From Bradyrhizobium aeschynomenes (GTDB taxonomy: Bacteria; Pseudomonadota; Alphaproteobacteria; Rhizobiales; Xanthobacteraceae): a DNA stretch of 64,000 bases. Below the pieces are notes generated by a model, which was not told the DNA's origin, made no database searches, and saw only the letters and a program-made list of their open reading frames with translations. A program made the position numbers and the translations under genes. Shown here piece after piece: positions 8,656-16,756 of the stretch (position 1 is its first letter; each line of letters opens with the position of its first letter). Location: contig NZ_JABFDM010000010.1 of NCBI RefSeq assembly GCF_013178945.1, forward strand, positions 62,001 through 126,000. The letters are read 5' to 3'.

Positions 8656-9531
8656 CTACGCCCGGCGCTCGCGGATCGATCCCTCCTGCGCGACGGAGGC
8701 GACCAGCGTGCCGTCGGGCTTGAAGATCGAGCCGCGGGTCAGCCCGCGGCCGCCCTGCGCGCTCGGCGAATCCTGCGCATAAAGCAGCCATTCGTCGGCG
8801 CGGAACGGCCGGTGAAACCACATCGCGTGATCCAGCGAGGCCGGCATCATGCGCTTGTCGAACAAGGTGCGGCCATAGCGCGCCATGACCGCATCGAGCA
8901 GCGAGAAATCCGACGCATAGGCCAGCGCGCACATGTGCAGCGCCGGATCGTCCGGCAGCTTCGCCGCCGTCTTGATCCAGACGTGAATGCGCCCGTCGTC
9001 GATCTTCTGGCCGAAATAGCGGCTGAGCTCGACCGGGCGCAGTTCGATGGGCCGGTCGGATTCGTAGTAGCGGCGGATGAAGTCCGGCATGCGCTGGAAG
9101 ACCTCCTGGAACATCGGCTGCTTGGAGATCTCCTCCGCCGTCAGCTTCTCCGGCGGCGGCACGTCCGGCATCTTGTCCTGGTGGTTGAATGCGCTCTCTT
9201 CGTCGCTGTGGAACGAGACCATGATCGAGAAGATCGCGTTGCCGTGCTGGATCGCGGTGACCCGCCGCGTCGCATAGCTCTTGCCGTCGCGCAGCCGCTC
9301 GACCTGGTAGATGATCGGCACCTGCGGGTCGCCCGGCAGGATGAAATAGCAATGCAGCGAATGCGGCAGCCGGCCTTCGACGGTGCGGCAGGCCGCCATC
9401 ATCGCCTGGCCGATCACCTGGCCGCCGAACACGCGCTGCCAACTGGTCTTCGGGCTGTTGCCGCGGAACAGGTTCACCTCGATCGGCTCGAGGTCGAGGA
9501 TCGAGATCAGGTCGATCAGTCCCTTGGACAT
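8656..9531 (-). CDS. tesB: Acyl-CoA thioesterase II
   Basis: 291 residues, double hot-dog fold. It hydrolyses medium- and long-chain acyl-CoA to free fatty acid and CoA. The N-terminal segment with FGGQVIGQAMMAA and SLHCYFILPGD matches TesB, as does the C-terminal ASLDHAMWFHRPFRADEWLLY, which includes the catalytic Asp region. Monocistronic and divergent from the UbiH-type hydroxylase. Confidence 0.94.
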   Translation of the reverse strand: MSKGLIDLISILDLEPIEVNLFRGNSPKTSWQRVFGGQVIGQAMMAACRTVEGRLPHSLHCYFILPGDPQVPIIYQVERLRDGKSYATRRVTAIQHGNAIFSIMVSFHSDEESAFNHQDKMPDVPPPEKLTAEEISKQPMFQEVFQRMPDFIRRYYESDRPIELRPVELSRYFGQKIDDGRIHVWIKTAAKLPDDPALHMCALAYASDFSLLDAVMARYGRTLFDKRMMPASLDHAMWFHRPFRADEWLLYAQDSPSAQGGRGLTRGSIFKPDGTLVASVAQEGSIRERRA

Positions 9532-9687
9532 GGCGTCATGCTTTCGCTGGCTCGGGCGGCCCGCACCTGCCCCATCGAGGGTGGATCAGGCACCCGGAAT
9601 TGACGGCCTCGGGTGGCAGCCCTTGGTTCACGCCCCTGTTTCGCCTAGCTATACTCCACCCGCAAGAGTAACCGTGAGCAGGGCGGC

Positions 9688-10908
9688 ATGACGACACAGC
9701 GAAGCATTGTCATTTGTGGCGGGGCCTTTGCGGGCCTGGCGCTGGCCCTCGCGCTGCGACAGGGGCTCGGGCCCGAGGTGCCGGTCATCGTGGCCGATCC
9801 GGCGCTCGCCAACCGGCCGAGCCGCGATCCGCGCGCCAGCGCCATCGTCGCGGCCTGCCGCAAGCTGTTCGACGCGATCGGGGTGTGGGCCGACGTGGCG
9901 CCGGAAGCGCAGCCGATCCTCGACATGGTGATCACCGATTCCAGGCTCGAGGATGCGACCCGTCCGGCCTTTCTGACGTTCGCAGGCCAGGTCGAGGCCG
10001 GCGAGCCGTTCGCGCACATGGTCGAGAACCGGCTGCTGATCGATGCACTGGTGAAGCATGCCGAAGCCGCGGGCGTCGAGCTCAAGGCAATGCCGGTGAC
10101 CGGCTTTGCGACCCGCTCCGACGGTGTTGCGGTGACGCTGGGGGACGGTAGCCAGCTCGAGGCCAGCCTGCTGGTGGCGGCCGACGGCGCGCGCTCCCGG
10201 CTGCGCGAGCGTGCGGGCATCCAGACCCATGGCTGGGATTACGACCAGTCCGGCATCGTCGTGACCGTCGGTCACGAGCGCGATCATGGCGGCCGCGCCG
10301 AGGAGCATTTCCTGCCACCGGGGCCGTTCGCGATCCTGCCGCTGACCGGCAAACGCTCCTCGCTGGTGTGGACCGAGCGGCGCAGGGAGGCGCAGCGCCT
10401 CGTCGGGCTGAGCGCAGACGAATTCCACGCCGAGCTGGAGAAGCGCGCCGGCCTGCATCTCGGCGAGCTCAAGGTGCTCGACCAGCCCAAGGCGTTTCCG
10501 CTGTCCTATTTCGTCGCCCGCTCGTTCATCGCGCCGCGGCTGGCGCTGGTCGGCGACGCCGCGCATGTGATCCATCCGATCGCGGGCCAGGGGCTCAACA
10601 TGGGGCTGAAGGATGTCGCGGCGCTGGCCGAGGTGGTGGTCGATGCGGCGCGGATGGGGATCGATCCCGGGCAGGTCGACGTGCTCGAAAGCTACCAGCG
10701 CTGGCGACGGTTCGACACGATGGCGATGGGCCTCGCCACCAACTCGCTGAATTTCCTGTTCTCCAACAAATCGACCTTGCTGCGCACGGTGCGTGACATC
10801 GGTCTCGGCATCGTCGATCGCGCGCCGCCGCTGAAGGAGTTGTTCATCAAGCAGGCCGCGGGCCTTACCGGCGAGATGCCGCGGCTGTTGAAGGGCGAGG
10901 CGTTGTAA
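9688..10908 (+). CDS. UbiH/UbiF/Coq6-family FAD monooxygenase (ubiquinone ring hydroxylase)
   Basis: 406 residues. The FAD-binding GGAFAGLALALAL at the N terminus and the second FAD motif GDAAHVIHPIAGQGLNMGLKD are typical of ubiquinone hydroxylases. These enzymes add hydroxyls at ring positions C1, C5 or C6 using O2 and NAD(P)H at the inner membrane. Which position this copy modifies cannot be read from sequence alone, as alphaproteobacteria often have one broad enzyme (UbiL type). It starts at ATG 9688 after GAGCAGGGCGGC. Confidence 0.88.
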   Translation: MTTQRSIVICGGAFAGLALALALRQGLGPEVPVIVADPALANRPSRDPRASAIVAACRKLFDAIGVWADVAPEAQPILDMVITDSRLEDATRPAFLTFAGQVEAGEPFAHMVENRLLIDALVKHAEAAGVELKAMPVTGFATRSDGVAVTLGDGSQLEASLLVAADGARSRLRERAGIQTHGWDYDQSGIVVTVGHERDHGGRAEEHFLPPGPFAILPLTGKRSSLVWTERRREAQRLVGLSADEFHAELEKRAGLHLGELKVLDQPKAFPLSYFVARSFIAPRLALVGDAAHVIHPIAGQGLNMGLKDVAALAEVVVDAARMGIDPGQVDVLESYQRWRRFDTMAMGLATNSLNFLFSNKSTLLRTVRDIGLGIVDRAPPLKELFIKQAAGLTGEMPRLLKGEAL

Positions 10909-10966
10909 GACCTGAAGCGCGAGGCGATCAGGATGAATCGTCACCGCGCTTTAGGTTGTTGTTTGC

Positions 10967-11011
10967 GCATGATCTTTTCGGAAAACCGCTGCGCACTTTT
11001 CCGGATCATGC
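10967..11011. repeat. Palindromic dispersed element (GCATGATC...GATCATGC)
   Basis: Inverted repeat with outer arms GCATGATC (10967-10974) and GATCATGC (11004-11011), and inner CGGAAAA/TTTTCCG arms. It sits between the convergent hydroxylase and hydrolase genes. I recall close matches scattered through Bradyrhizobium and Rhodopseudomonas genomes, so it is probably a REP-type element that may double as a bidirectional terminator. Confidence 0.65.
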
Positions 11012-11012
11012 T

Positions 11013-11942
11013 TTAGCGCGGGCCGGCGGCGGTGATGAAGCCGGCGACGGCTTCGACCAGGTCGGGATCGAGCGGGCGGTCCGGGTCGTTGTAGGAGGCG
11101 AGGTTCTCGTCCTCATTGGCGACGTCGACCAGCACGTGGTTCATCTCCGGCAGCCATAGCGTCTTGGCGGCCGGGGCCGCAGCGGCGAGCGCGACCATGT
11201 CGAGGCGGGCGACCTGGTGGTCGCGGGCGCCGCCGACGATCAGGATCGGGATCGTGATCTGCTTCAGCGGATCGATCGGATCCTCGGCAAACGCAGAGCC
11301 GATGCCGGGCTGCATGGCTGGCGCGATCGGCAGCTCGGGCGGGGTGGGATCGACGATCTGCCCGGCCATGATGGCGTCGATGGCCTTGGCGACCGGCTCC
11401 ATCTTGGCCGCCGGCAACTTCCGCTCGAGCTGCGCCTTGAGCAGATCGCCCTGCCGCCGCGCCGCCGCCGCCAGCAGGACGAGGCGGTCGACCGGGGTGC
11501 GGCGGGCGGTGAGGATGGCGACCAGGCCGCCCTCGCTGTGGCCGACCAGCACGATGCGGGCGAACTTGCCGCGCAGGAAGTCGACGAGGGCGGCGGCGTC
11601 GCCGACATAGTCCTTGAAGCGGAAGTCCTCCGGCCGGCCGAACTCCGCCTTCCAGCCGCGCGCGCCCCGTTTGTCATAGCGCAGGCTGGCAATGCCGCGG
11701 GCAGCCAGCTGCTCGGCGAGCTTCTTCAAGGTCGCGGGCTTCAACTGCGGCCCATTGCCATCCCGGTCCGTCGACCCGGACCCGGCGATCAGCAGCGCCA
11801 CGGGCGGCCGTTCGACGCCTGCCGGGGTCGTCAGCACCGCGTCGAGCGCGCCGACGCGGATCGCGCTCTCCTCCGCCCGCGCCAGCGAAGGGAGCAGGGC
11901 CAAGGCCAGCACAAGCGCGCAGCGGATCGCGACGGAACGCAT
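11013..11942 (-). CDS. Secreted alpha/beta hydrolase
   Basis: 309 residues with a signal peptide (about 1-23, cleavage after ARA). The nucleophile elbow GHSEGG puts the serine at residue 136; later GARDH and EMNHV give the acid and histidine. The early LLIAGSGSTDRDGN segment is typical of the dienelactone-hydrolase-like/YqiA-related secreted hydrolases. Substrate unknown. The downstream end abuts a dispersed palindrome, and the start is two bases from the stop of the Trm112-like gene, so the two are likely co-transcribed. Confidence 0.85.
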   Translation of the reverse strand: MRSVAIRCALVLALALLPSLARAEESAIRVGALDAVLTTPAGVERPPVALLIAGSGSTDRDGNGPQLKPATLKKLAEQLAARGIASLRYDKRGARGWKAEFGRPEDFRFKDYVGDAAALVDFLRGKFARIVLVGHSEGGLVAILTARRTPVDRLVLLAAAARRQGDLLKAQLERKLPAAKMEPVAKAIDAIMAGQIVDPTPPELPIAPAMQPGIGSAFAEDPIDPLKQITIPILIVGGARDHQVARLDMVALAAAAPAAKTLWLPEMNHVLVDVANEDENLASYNDPDRPLDPDLVEAVAGFITAAGPR

Positions 11943-11944
11943 CG

Positions 11945-12142
11945 TCAGTCGATCTTCCGCGCTTCCTCGGGCAGCATGATCGGAATGCCGTCGCGGATCG
12001 GATAAGCGAGCTTCGCCGACCGCGAGACCAGCTCCTGCTTCGCAGAATCATACTCCAGCGGCCCCTTGGTCATCGGGCACACCAGGATTTCGAGCAGCTT
12101 GGGATCGACCGAATTGGCGGGGCGTTCGAGCGGGGCGTTCAT
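11945..12142 (-). CDS. Trm112 family (UPF0434) protein
   Basis: 65 residues from ATG 12142 (MNAPLERP). Core: LLEILVCPMTKGPLEYD, LAYPIRDGIPIMLPEEAR. The family is related to eukaryotic Trm112, a small activator subunit for methyltransferases. This copy keeps one Cys (C-P-M-T-K-G) and lacks the remaining zinc cysteines, as is usual for bacterial members. Upstream in-frame codons to 12199 would add 19 residues with no similarity and overlap the TetR stop, so the shorter start is preferred. Confidence 0.88.
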   Translation of the reverse strand: MNAPLERPANSVDPKLLEILVCPMTKGPLEYDSAKQELVSRSAKLAYPIRDGIPIMLPEEARKID

Positions 12143-12195
12143 GGCAAGGATCTCCGGCGGGCGTCTCTCTAGCACATCAGCGGCGCTGTCGTCAC

Positions 12196-12738
12196 TCAAG
12201 GCGGGTGCAGGGCGATCCGGATCAGCTCGGCGATCACGGCCTGCTGCTGCGCCGATGGCAAGTGACGGTCCGACAGCGCGTTGCCGAGAAAGGCCCAGTA
12301 CAGCACTTGCGACCGCGCCTGCGCGACGGGTTGGGGCAGGCCGTTGGCGGCGAGGAGGCTTTCGACATAGTTGAGCCGCCGCCTGTCGATCGCCTGCACG
12401 GCGTGGCGCGCAATCGGATCGGCGGCGGCCCAGCTGCGCACCGCCCGCTCCAACGTCAGCCTGATCGAGAAGGTGCGACGAAGCAGAACGGCGATGGCCG
12501 GTTCATCGCCCGCGCTCGCCTCGATGCCGGTGATGATCTGCTCGGCGGCGATCTCGCGCCAATGCTTGAGCAACGCGGCATGAAACGCCGAGACGTCGGC
12601 GAAGTGCCAATAGAAGCTGCCGCGCGACACGCCCATGGCCTTGGCCATCGGCTCGGCCTTGAGCGCGGTGAAGCCGTGGCTGGCCAGCACCTTGAGACCC
12701 TGGTCCAGCCAGTCCTTCGCCGAGAGCTGCTCGTTCAT
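12196..12738 (-). CDS. TetR/AcrR family transcriptional regulator
   Basis: 180 residues from ATG 12738 (MNEQLSAKDW). The N-terminal helix-turn-helix contains MAKAMGVSRGSFYWHFADVSAFHAALLKHW, a textbook TetR DNA-binding region. The C-terminal ligand domain is divergent. It is transcribed divergently from a small membrane protein, and two related palindromes in the 90-bp intergenic region are probable operators, so autorepression plus repression of the neighbour is the likely circuit. Ligand unknown. Confidence 0.92.
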   Translation of the reverse strand: MNEQLSAKDWLDQGLKVLASHGFTALKAEPMAKAMGVSRGSFYWHFADVSAFHAALLKHWREIAAEQIITGIEASAGDEPAIAVLLRRTFSIRLTLERAVRSWAAADPIARHAVQAIDRRRLNYVESLLAANGLPQPVAQARSQVLYWAFLGNALSDRHLPSAQQQAVIAELIRIALHPP

Positions 12739-12759
12739 GTCGCCACCATTTTCGGCACC

Positions 12760-12773
12760 ATACACAAGTGTAT
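12760..12773. promoter_or_regulatory. TetR operator candidate 1 (ATACACAAGTGTAT)
   Basis: Perfect 6-2-6 palindrome 22 bp upstream of the tetR ATG. Its sequence is shared with the second palindrome 44 bp away (centre to centre). Confidence 0.7.
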
Positions 12774-12800
12774 TGACGATCGCCAGCGCAAGGCGCATGT

Positions 12801-12820
12801 TCCATACACAACTGTATGGA
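12801..12820. promoter_or_regulatory. TetR operator candidate 2
   Basis: Perfect 8-4-8 palindrome TCCATACA-CAAC-TGTATGGA. Its core ATACACAACTGTAT differs from operator 1 by one base. It lies just before the ATG (12828) of the divergent membrane protein, and even overlaps the alternative ATG at 12816. Confidence 0.7.
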
Positions 12821-12827
12821 GTCGATC

Positions 12828-13178
12828 ATGCGTGACATGCTGCTGCAATGTGCCGGAGCCAGCGCCATCATCGTGGCCGTGATCCACGGCATCCTCGGCG
12901 AGACCGCCGTGTTCGCGCGCGCCACCATCTCGCCGGAGCGGCTGCGCATTCTGCTGCGACTGGTCTGGCAGGCCGGCACGGTGGCGTGGATCGGCTGCGG
13001 CGGGCTCCTGATCGCGGCGCCCTGGATGGGCTCCGAACCGGCCCGGCATTGGACCGTCGCCACGGCTGTCGTGGTGTTCGGCTTTGCAGCAGGCGCGAAT
13101 GCACTGGCAACGCGCGCACGCCATGTCGGCTGGGTCATGCTCGCCGGCGTCGTCGTTCTCGCCGCCGCAGGCTATTGA
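12828..13178 (+). CDS. Small four-helix membrane protein of unknown function
   Basis: 116 residues from ATG 12828 (MRDMLLQC). Four hydrophobic segments span nearly the whole protein, with an Arg-rich cytoplasmic turn after each pair. No motif recognised. An ATG at 12816 would add four residues but lies inside the second operator, so 12828 is preferred. Divergent from the TetR gene and most likely its regulatory target; small membrane proteins in this arrangement are often efflux accessory or stress proteins, but that is inference. Confidence 0.75.
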   Translation: MRDMLLQCAGASAIIVAVIHGILGETAVFARATISPERLRILLRLVWQAGTVAWIGCGGLLIAAPWMGSEPARHWTVATAVVVFGFAAGANALATRARHVGWVMLAGVVVLAAAGY

Positions 13179-13498
13179 GGCGCGCCTCATCTTTGCTGCA
13201 GGCCTGCTGCGCGACGGCAATCATTTCGCCGCGTTTTGTCCACGGACAGCGATGCGCGGCGACGATATGGCAAGCAGGGGAAGTTCGTAACCAAACGATG
13301 CCGCTCGACCTCCGGCGGCCCGGTGCTCGCCACTGCCGCGACACATTCGCAAAGAATGGTTCCAACTTAGAAGGAGTCTCTTTGCAGACCTGGCGGCGGG
13401 CCGATTAGCTGTTCGTCGTCGCGAACGGGTACCGCGCCATCGATGGGGCCGCGGGCCGGTTCTCCGATTTGCTTGTCTTGATACGAGAGGACTGATCG
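13179..13498. other. Intergenic region before the cupredoxin-FTR1 pair
   Basis: 320 bp without a credible gene. The only notable feature is a near-palindrome TTCCAACTTAGAA at 13360-13372, about 125 bp before the cupredoxin start. It loosely resembles iron-control (Irr/ICE) half sites, but the match is weak. Confidence 0.4.
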
Positions 13499-13846
13499 AT
13501 GTTGGTCGACGTGGTGCGGAAGTTGATCGTTGTGGGCGGAAGCGTCGGGATGCTGCTGCTGTCGACGGAGGCGCAGGCTGGCGGGCCGAACGAGATCTGC
13601 CTGACCTATGCGAACGGGCAGTTCGAGCCGAACGAGCCGACGGTGCCGGCCGATGCGCCGCTCACCATTCGCGTCAAGAACATGGACGCCAAGGCGATGG
13701 AGTTCGAGAGCGAGACGCTCAAGATCGAGAAGGTGGTCGCCGCCAACAGCGAGGCGGTGCTCAACGTCCGCGCGGTGAAGTCGGGACGCTACGAGTTCCA
13801 CAACGACTTCAACGAAAAGGCGCGCGGCTTCATCAACGTTCAATAG
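13499..13846 (+). CDS. Periplasmic cupredoxin-like protein (FtrB-like)
   Basis: 115 residues. Signal peptide at about 1-27 (cleavage after AQA), then a single cupredoxin-type beta barrel: NGQFEPNEPTVPADAPLTIRVKN, and the C-terminal GRYEFHNDFNEKARGFINVQ. It stops 12 bp before an FTR1-type permease. In Brucella-type FtrABCD uptake systems a cupredoxin-like protein works with the permease, presumably oxidising or delivering Fe(II). The classical copper ligand set (His-Cys-His-Met) is not complete, so it may be a non-blue or metal-free relative. Confidence 0.8.
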   Translation: MLVDVVRKLIVVGGSVGMLLLSTEAQAGGPNEICLTYANGQFEPNEPTVPADAPLTIRVKNMDAKAMEFESETLKIEKVVAANSEAVLNVRAVKSGRYEFHNDFNEKARGFINVQ

Positions 13847-13858
13847 GACGGTCGTGCC

Positions 13859-14689
13859 ATGCTCGCCGCACTGATCATCGTCTTTCGTGAAGTCTTCGAG
13901 GCCGGCCTGATCGTCGGCATCGTGCTCGCGGTCACCAATGGTGTGTCGCATCGGCTGCGCTGGATCGGCGGCGGCCTGCTTGCGGGGCTCGCCGGCGCCT
14001 GCGTCGTTGCGGCGTTCGCGGGCGCGTTGACGCAATTGTTCGAGGGCATGGGGCAGGAGATCTTCAACGCGGCCATCCTCGCAACCGCCGTGATCATGCT
14101 GACCTGGCACAATGTCTGGATGGCCCGGCACGGCCGTGAATTGGCGAGCGATCTGCGGAGCATGGGGCGGGCTGTGTCCGACGGCTCCAAACCGCTGATC
14201 GCGCTGGCGATCGTGATTGCGATGGCAGTGCTGCGCGAGGGCAGCGAGGTCGCGCTGTTCCTCTACGGTGTTGCTGCCTCGGGCGACGGCTCGGCTGGTG
14301 CGTTGCTGGGCGGAGGACTCCTCGGCCTGCTGCTCGGTATCACCGTCGGCCTTGCGACCTATTTCGGGCTGATGCGGATTCCGCCGCGCGCCCTGTTCAA
14401 GACCACGACCGTGCTGATCACGCTGCTGTCGGCCGGGATGGCCGCCCAGGCCGTGGTCTTCCTCGCGCGCGCCAATTGGCTGACGTGGCTCGATCGCGTG
14501 GTCTGGGATTCGAGTGCGCTTCTGCCCGAGCGCGGCGTCGCCGGCCGCACGCTCAAGGCATTGATCGGGTATACCGATCAGCCCACGGCGATGCAGCTGA
14601 TGGTCTATGTCGGTGTGATCCTGGCCACCATCGGCCTCATGCGCCTCACGGCGATGCCGCCGGCGCCGCGCATCGCTGCGGCCGAATGA
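13859..14689 (+). CDS. FTR1 family high-affinity iron permease
   Basis: 276 residues, seven predicted spans. Both REXXE iron-binding motifs are present: R10-EVF-E14 in the first helix and R126-EGS-E130 in the fourth. These are the hallmark of yeast Ftr1 and bacterial EfeU/FtrC permeases. Paired with the upstream cupredoxin. No P19 (FtrA), ferredoxin-type FtrD, EfeO or EfeB gene is adjacent, so the locus is a reduced two-gene form. Convergent with the LON-domain gene; the stops abut. Confidence 0.93.
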   Translation: MLAALIIVFREVFEAGLIVGIVLAVTNGVSHRLRWIGGGLLAGLAGACVVAAFAGALTQLFEGMGQEIFNAAILATAVIMLTWHNVWMARHGRELASDLRSMGRAVSDGSKPLIALAIVIAMAVLREGSEVALFLYGVAASGDGSAGALLGGGLLGLLLGITVGLATYFGLMRIPPRALFKTTTVLITLLSAGMAAQAVVFLARANWLTWLDRVVWDSSALLPERGVAGRTLKALIGYTDQPTAMQLMVYVGVILATIGLMRLTAMPPAPRIAAAE

Positions 14690-15364
14690 TCACTGGAGCG
14701 GCGGATCGCCCGAGGTGCGCTTCTTGGCGAGGTCCATCTCGGTGACGGCGACCAGAATCTCGGCCCGGGTCTTCAGATCCGGAGCCTCGAGCATCGCCTG
14801 CTTTTCCGCCGGACCGTAAGGCGACATCATCGCCAGTGCATTGACGAGCGCCTCGTTCGGTGCCGCTTCGATGCCCGCCCAGTCCACTTTCAGATTGTTG
14901 GCCTTGAGGAAGTCGGTGAGCACCGCGAGCAGCGCCTCGCGGTCGACGGCGCTCTCTCCCTTGCGGGCGGTGAAATCGTCGAGGAACGGGAAGTAATCGA
15001 CCTTGCACTGACGGTAAGGCGTCAGCACCGTCATCTCCTCGACCACCTTGAAGCGCGACACGCCGGTGAGCTCGAGGATATAGCGCCCGTCGCCGGACTC
15101 GGCGAGCTGGGTGATTCGGCCGACGCAGCCGACCTTGAACAGGACCGGCCGTTCCTCGTTCGCCGAATGCGTGACGTCGGGCTGGATCATGCCGATCAGC
15201 CGATGACCGTCGCGAAACGCATCATCGACCATCGCGAGGTAGCGCGGCTCGAAGATGTTGAGCGGCATTTGGCCGCGCGGCAGCAGCAGCGCACCGGCCA
15301 GCGGGAACACCGGAATGATCTCCGGCAGCTCGGCGGGACCGCGATATTCGGCATTGATCGGCAT
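14690..15364 (-). CDS. LON peptidase substrate-binding domain protein
   Basis: 224 residues made up only of the Lon N-terminal (substrate-binding) domain: IIPVFPLAGALLLPRGQMPLNIFEPRY and VGCVGRI. It has no AAA+ or protease domain. Such stand-alone LON-N proteins are common in alphaproteobacteria, with unknown function. Follows the thioredoxin-like gene on the same strand after 57 bp, so co-transcription is plausible. Confidence 0.92.
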   Translation of the reverse strand: MPINAEYRGPAELPEIIPVFPLAGALLLPRGQMPLNIFEPRYLAMVDDAFRDGHRLIGMIQPDVTHSANEERPVLFKVGCVGRITQLAESGDGRYILELTGVSRFKVVEEMTVLTPYRQCKVDYFPFLDDFTARKGESAVDREALLAVLTDFLKANNLKVDWAGIEAAPNEALVNALAMMSPYGPAEKQAMLEAPDLKTRAEILVAVTEMDLAKKRTSGDPPLQ

Positions 15365-15421
15365 GCGATACCTCGTGTCCGCTAAACCCGTGTCCGCTCG
15401 AAGTGCCCCGCTTAGCTGCGG

Positions 15422-16342
15422 TCAGGAGAACAGGATCGTCGACAACCGCTTGCGGCCGTCGACGGTCGCCTCGTCAGCACCGCCCCAGGCTTCGAAAAAC
15501 TGCACGAGCTGCTTGCGCGCACCGTCTTCGTTCCACTTGCGGTCGCGCTTCACGATCTCGAGCAGGTGGGCGGTGGCTTCCGTCCGCTTGCCCGCGGCGT
15601 TCAGCGCGATGGCCAGATCGAAACGCGCCTGATGGTCGGCTGGATTGGCGGCGACCTTCTGTTCGAGCTCGCCGATGGGCCCGAGCGACTGGGCCTGCTC
15701 GGCGAGGTCGATCGCGGCTTGCACCGCCGAGACGGCCGAATCGGTGCGCTTGGCCTCGGGCACCTGGGCCAGCGTCTCCTTGGCCTGCTCGATCGCGCCG
15801 GTTTCGAGGTAGCATTTGGCGAGGCCGGCGAGGGCCGGGATGTTGGCGGCGTCGAACGAGAGCACCTCGGCATAGATCTGGGCGGCGCCCGCCGCGTCGC
15901 CTTCGGCCATCACCGCCTCGGCCTCCTTGAGGATCTCCGCGATGTCGGGCTCACCGATGCCGGGTACGCCCTTGGTGATCTTCTCGATGAAGGCGTTGAT
16001 CTGGCTTTCGGGAACCGCGCCCATGAAGCCGTCGGCTGGACGGCCGCCGACGAAGGCGATCACTGCCGGGATCGACTGGATGCCCATCTGGCCGGGAATC
16101 GCGGGATGCTCGTCGATGTTCATCTTGACCAGCTTGACCTTGCCATTGGCGGCCTTGACGGCCTTTTCCAGGATCGGGGTCAGCTGCTTGCACGGGCCGC
16201 ACCAGGGCGCCCAGAAGTCGATGAGGACCGGCTGACGCTTCGATTCCTCGATCACGTCTTTCACGAAGCTCTGGGTCGTGGTGTCCTTGATCAGATCCGG
16301 CGCCTGCGGCGCCGCTCCGCTGCCCTGCTCAACAATGGTCAC
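15422..16342 (-). CDS. Thioredoxin-TPR fusion (CnoX/YbbN-like co-chaperone)
   Basis: 306 residues. The thioredoxin domain (about 20-130) has the WAPWCGPCKQL active site with Cys48 and Cys51. The C-terminal half (about 145-300) is alpha-helical with tetratricopeptide-like repeats. This is the CnoX/YbbN architecture, which protects substrates from oxidation and hands them to GroEL or DnaK. Unlike E. coli CnoX, the CxxC pair is intact, so disulfide reduction is possible. Upstream of the LON-domain gene. Confidence 0.93.
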   Translation of the reverse strand: MTIVEQGSGAAPQAPDLIKDTTTQSFVKDVIEESKRQPVLIDFWAPWCGPCKQLTPILEKAVKAANGKVKLVKMNIDEHPAIPGQMGIQSIPAVIAFVGGRPADGFMGAVPESQINAFIEKITKGVPGIGEPDIAEILKEAEAVMAEGDAAGAAQIYAEVLSFDAANIPALAGLAKCYLETGAIEQAKETLAQVPEAKRTDSAVSAVQAAIDLAEQAQSLGPIGELEQKVAANPADHQARFDLAIALNAAGKRTEATAHLLEIVKRDRKWNEDGARKQLVQFFEAWGGADEATVDGRKRLSTILFS

Positions 16343-16629
16343 GGGGGTCCTCGTCCGAAAAAGCTGGGTGGACAGCGAGCCGGGAACCAGCCGCCGCCGC
16401 GCCTCAATACACGGTTTCCGTCACTTTAAGTGGCGGTCGCCGGTGAAATTTCAATCCATTCATGCAAGGGCCCGTCAATCGGCCGCGTCGGGCCAGTTTC
16501 GAGGCGTCCGACACCCAAATTTGAAGGCTGCCGGCGTACGAAACCTGTCGCAGACCTGTTGCATTCGTCCGCGGCATTTGGCATAGGTCTGCCCGTCGCT
16601 GGCGGCCACGCTGCCCAGTCGTCACGGAT

Positions 16630-16704
<75 letters not shown>

Positions 16705-16756
16705 AAAGTCTCGCTCCGTCGTTGCCCCCTTCAGCAGCTTTTTCCCGAACGCCCGG

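Noticed and set aside
13360..13372. Irr/ICE iron box in front of the cupredoxin-FTR1 genes
   Set aside because: Only a loose match to the half sites, and the spacing does not match the published inverted repeat; kept only as a note on the intergenic region.
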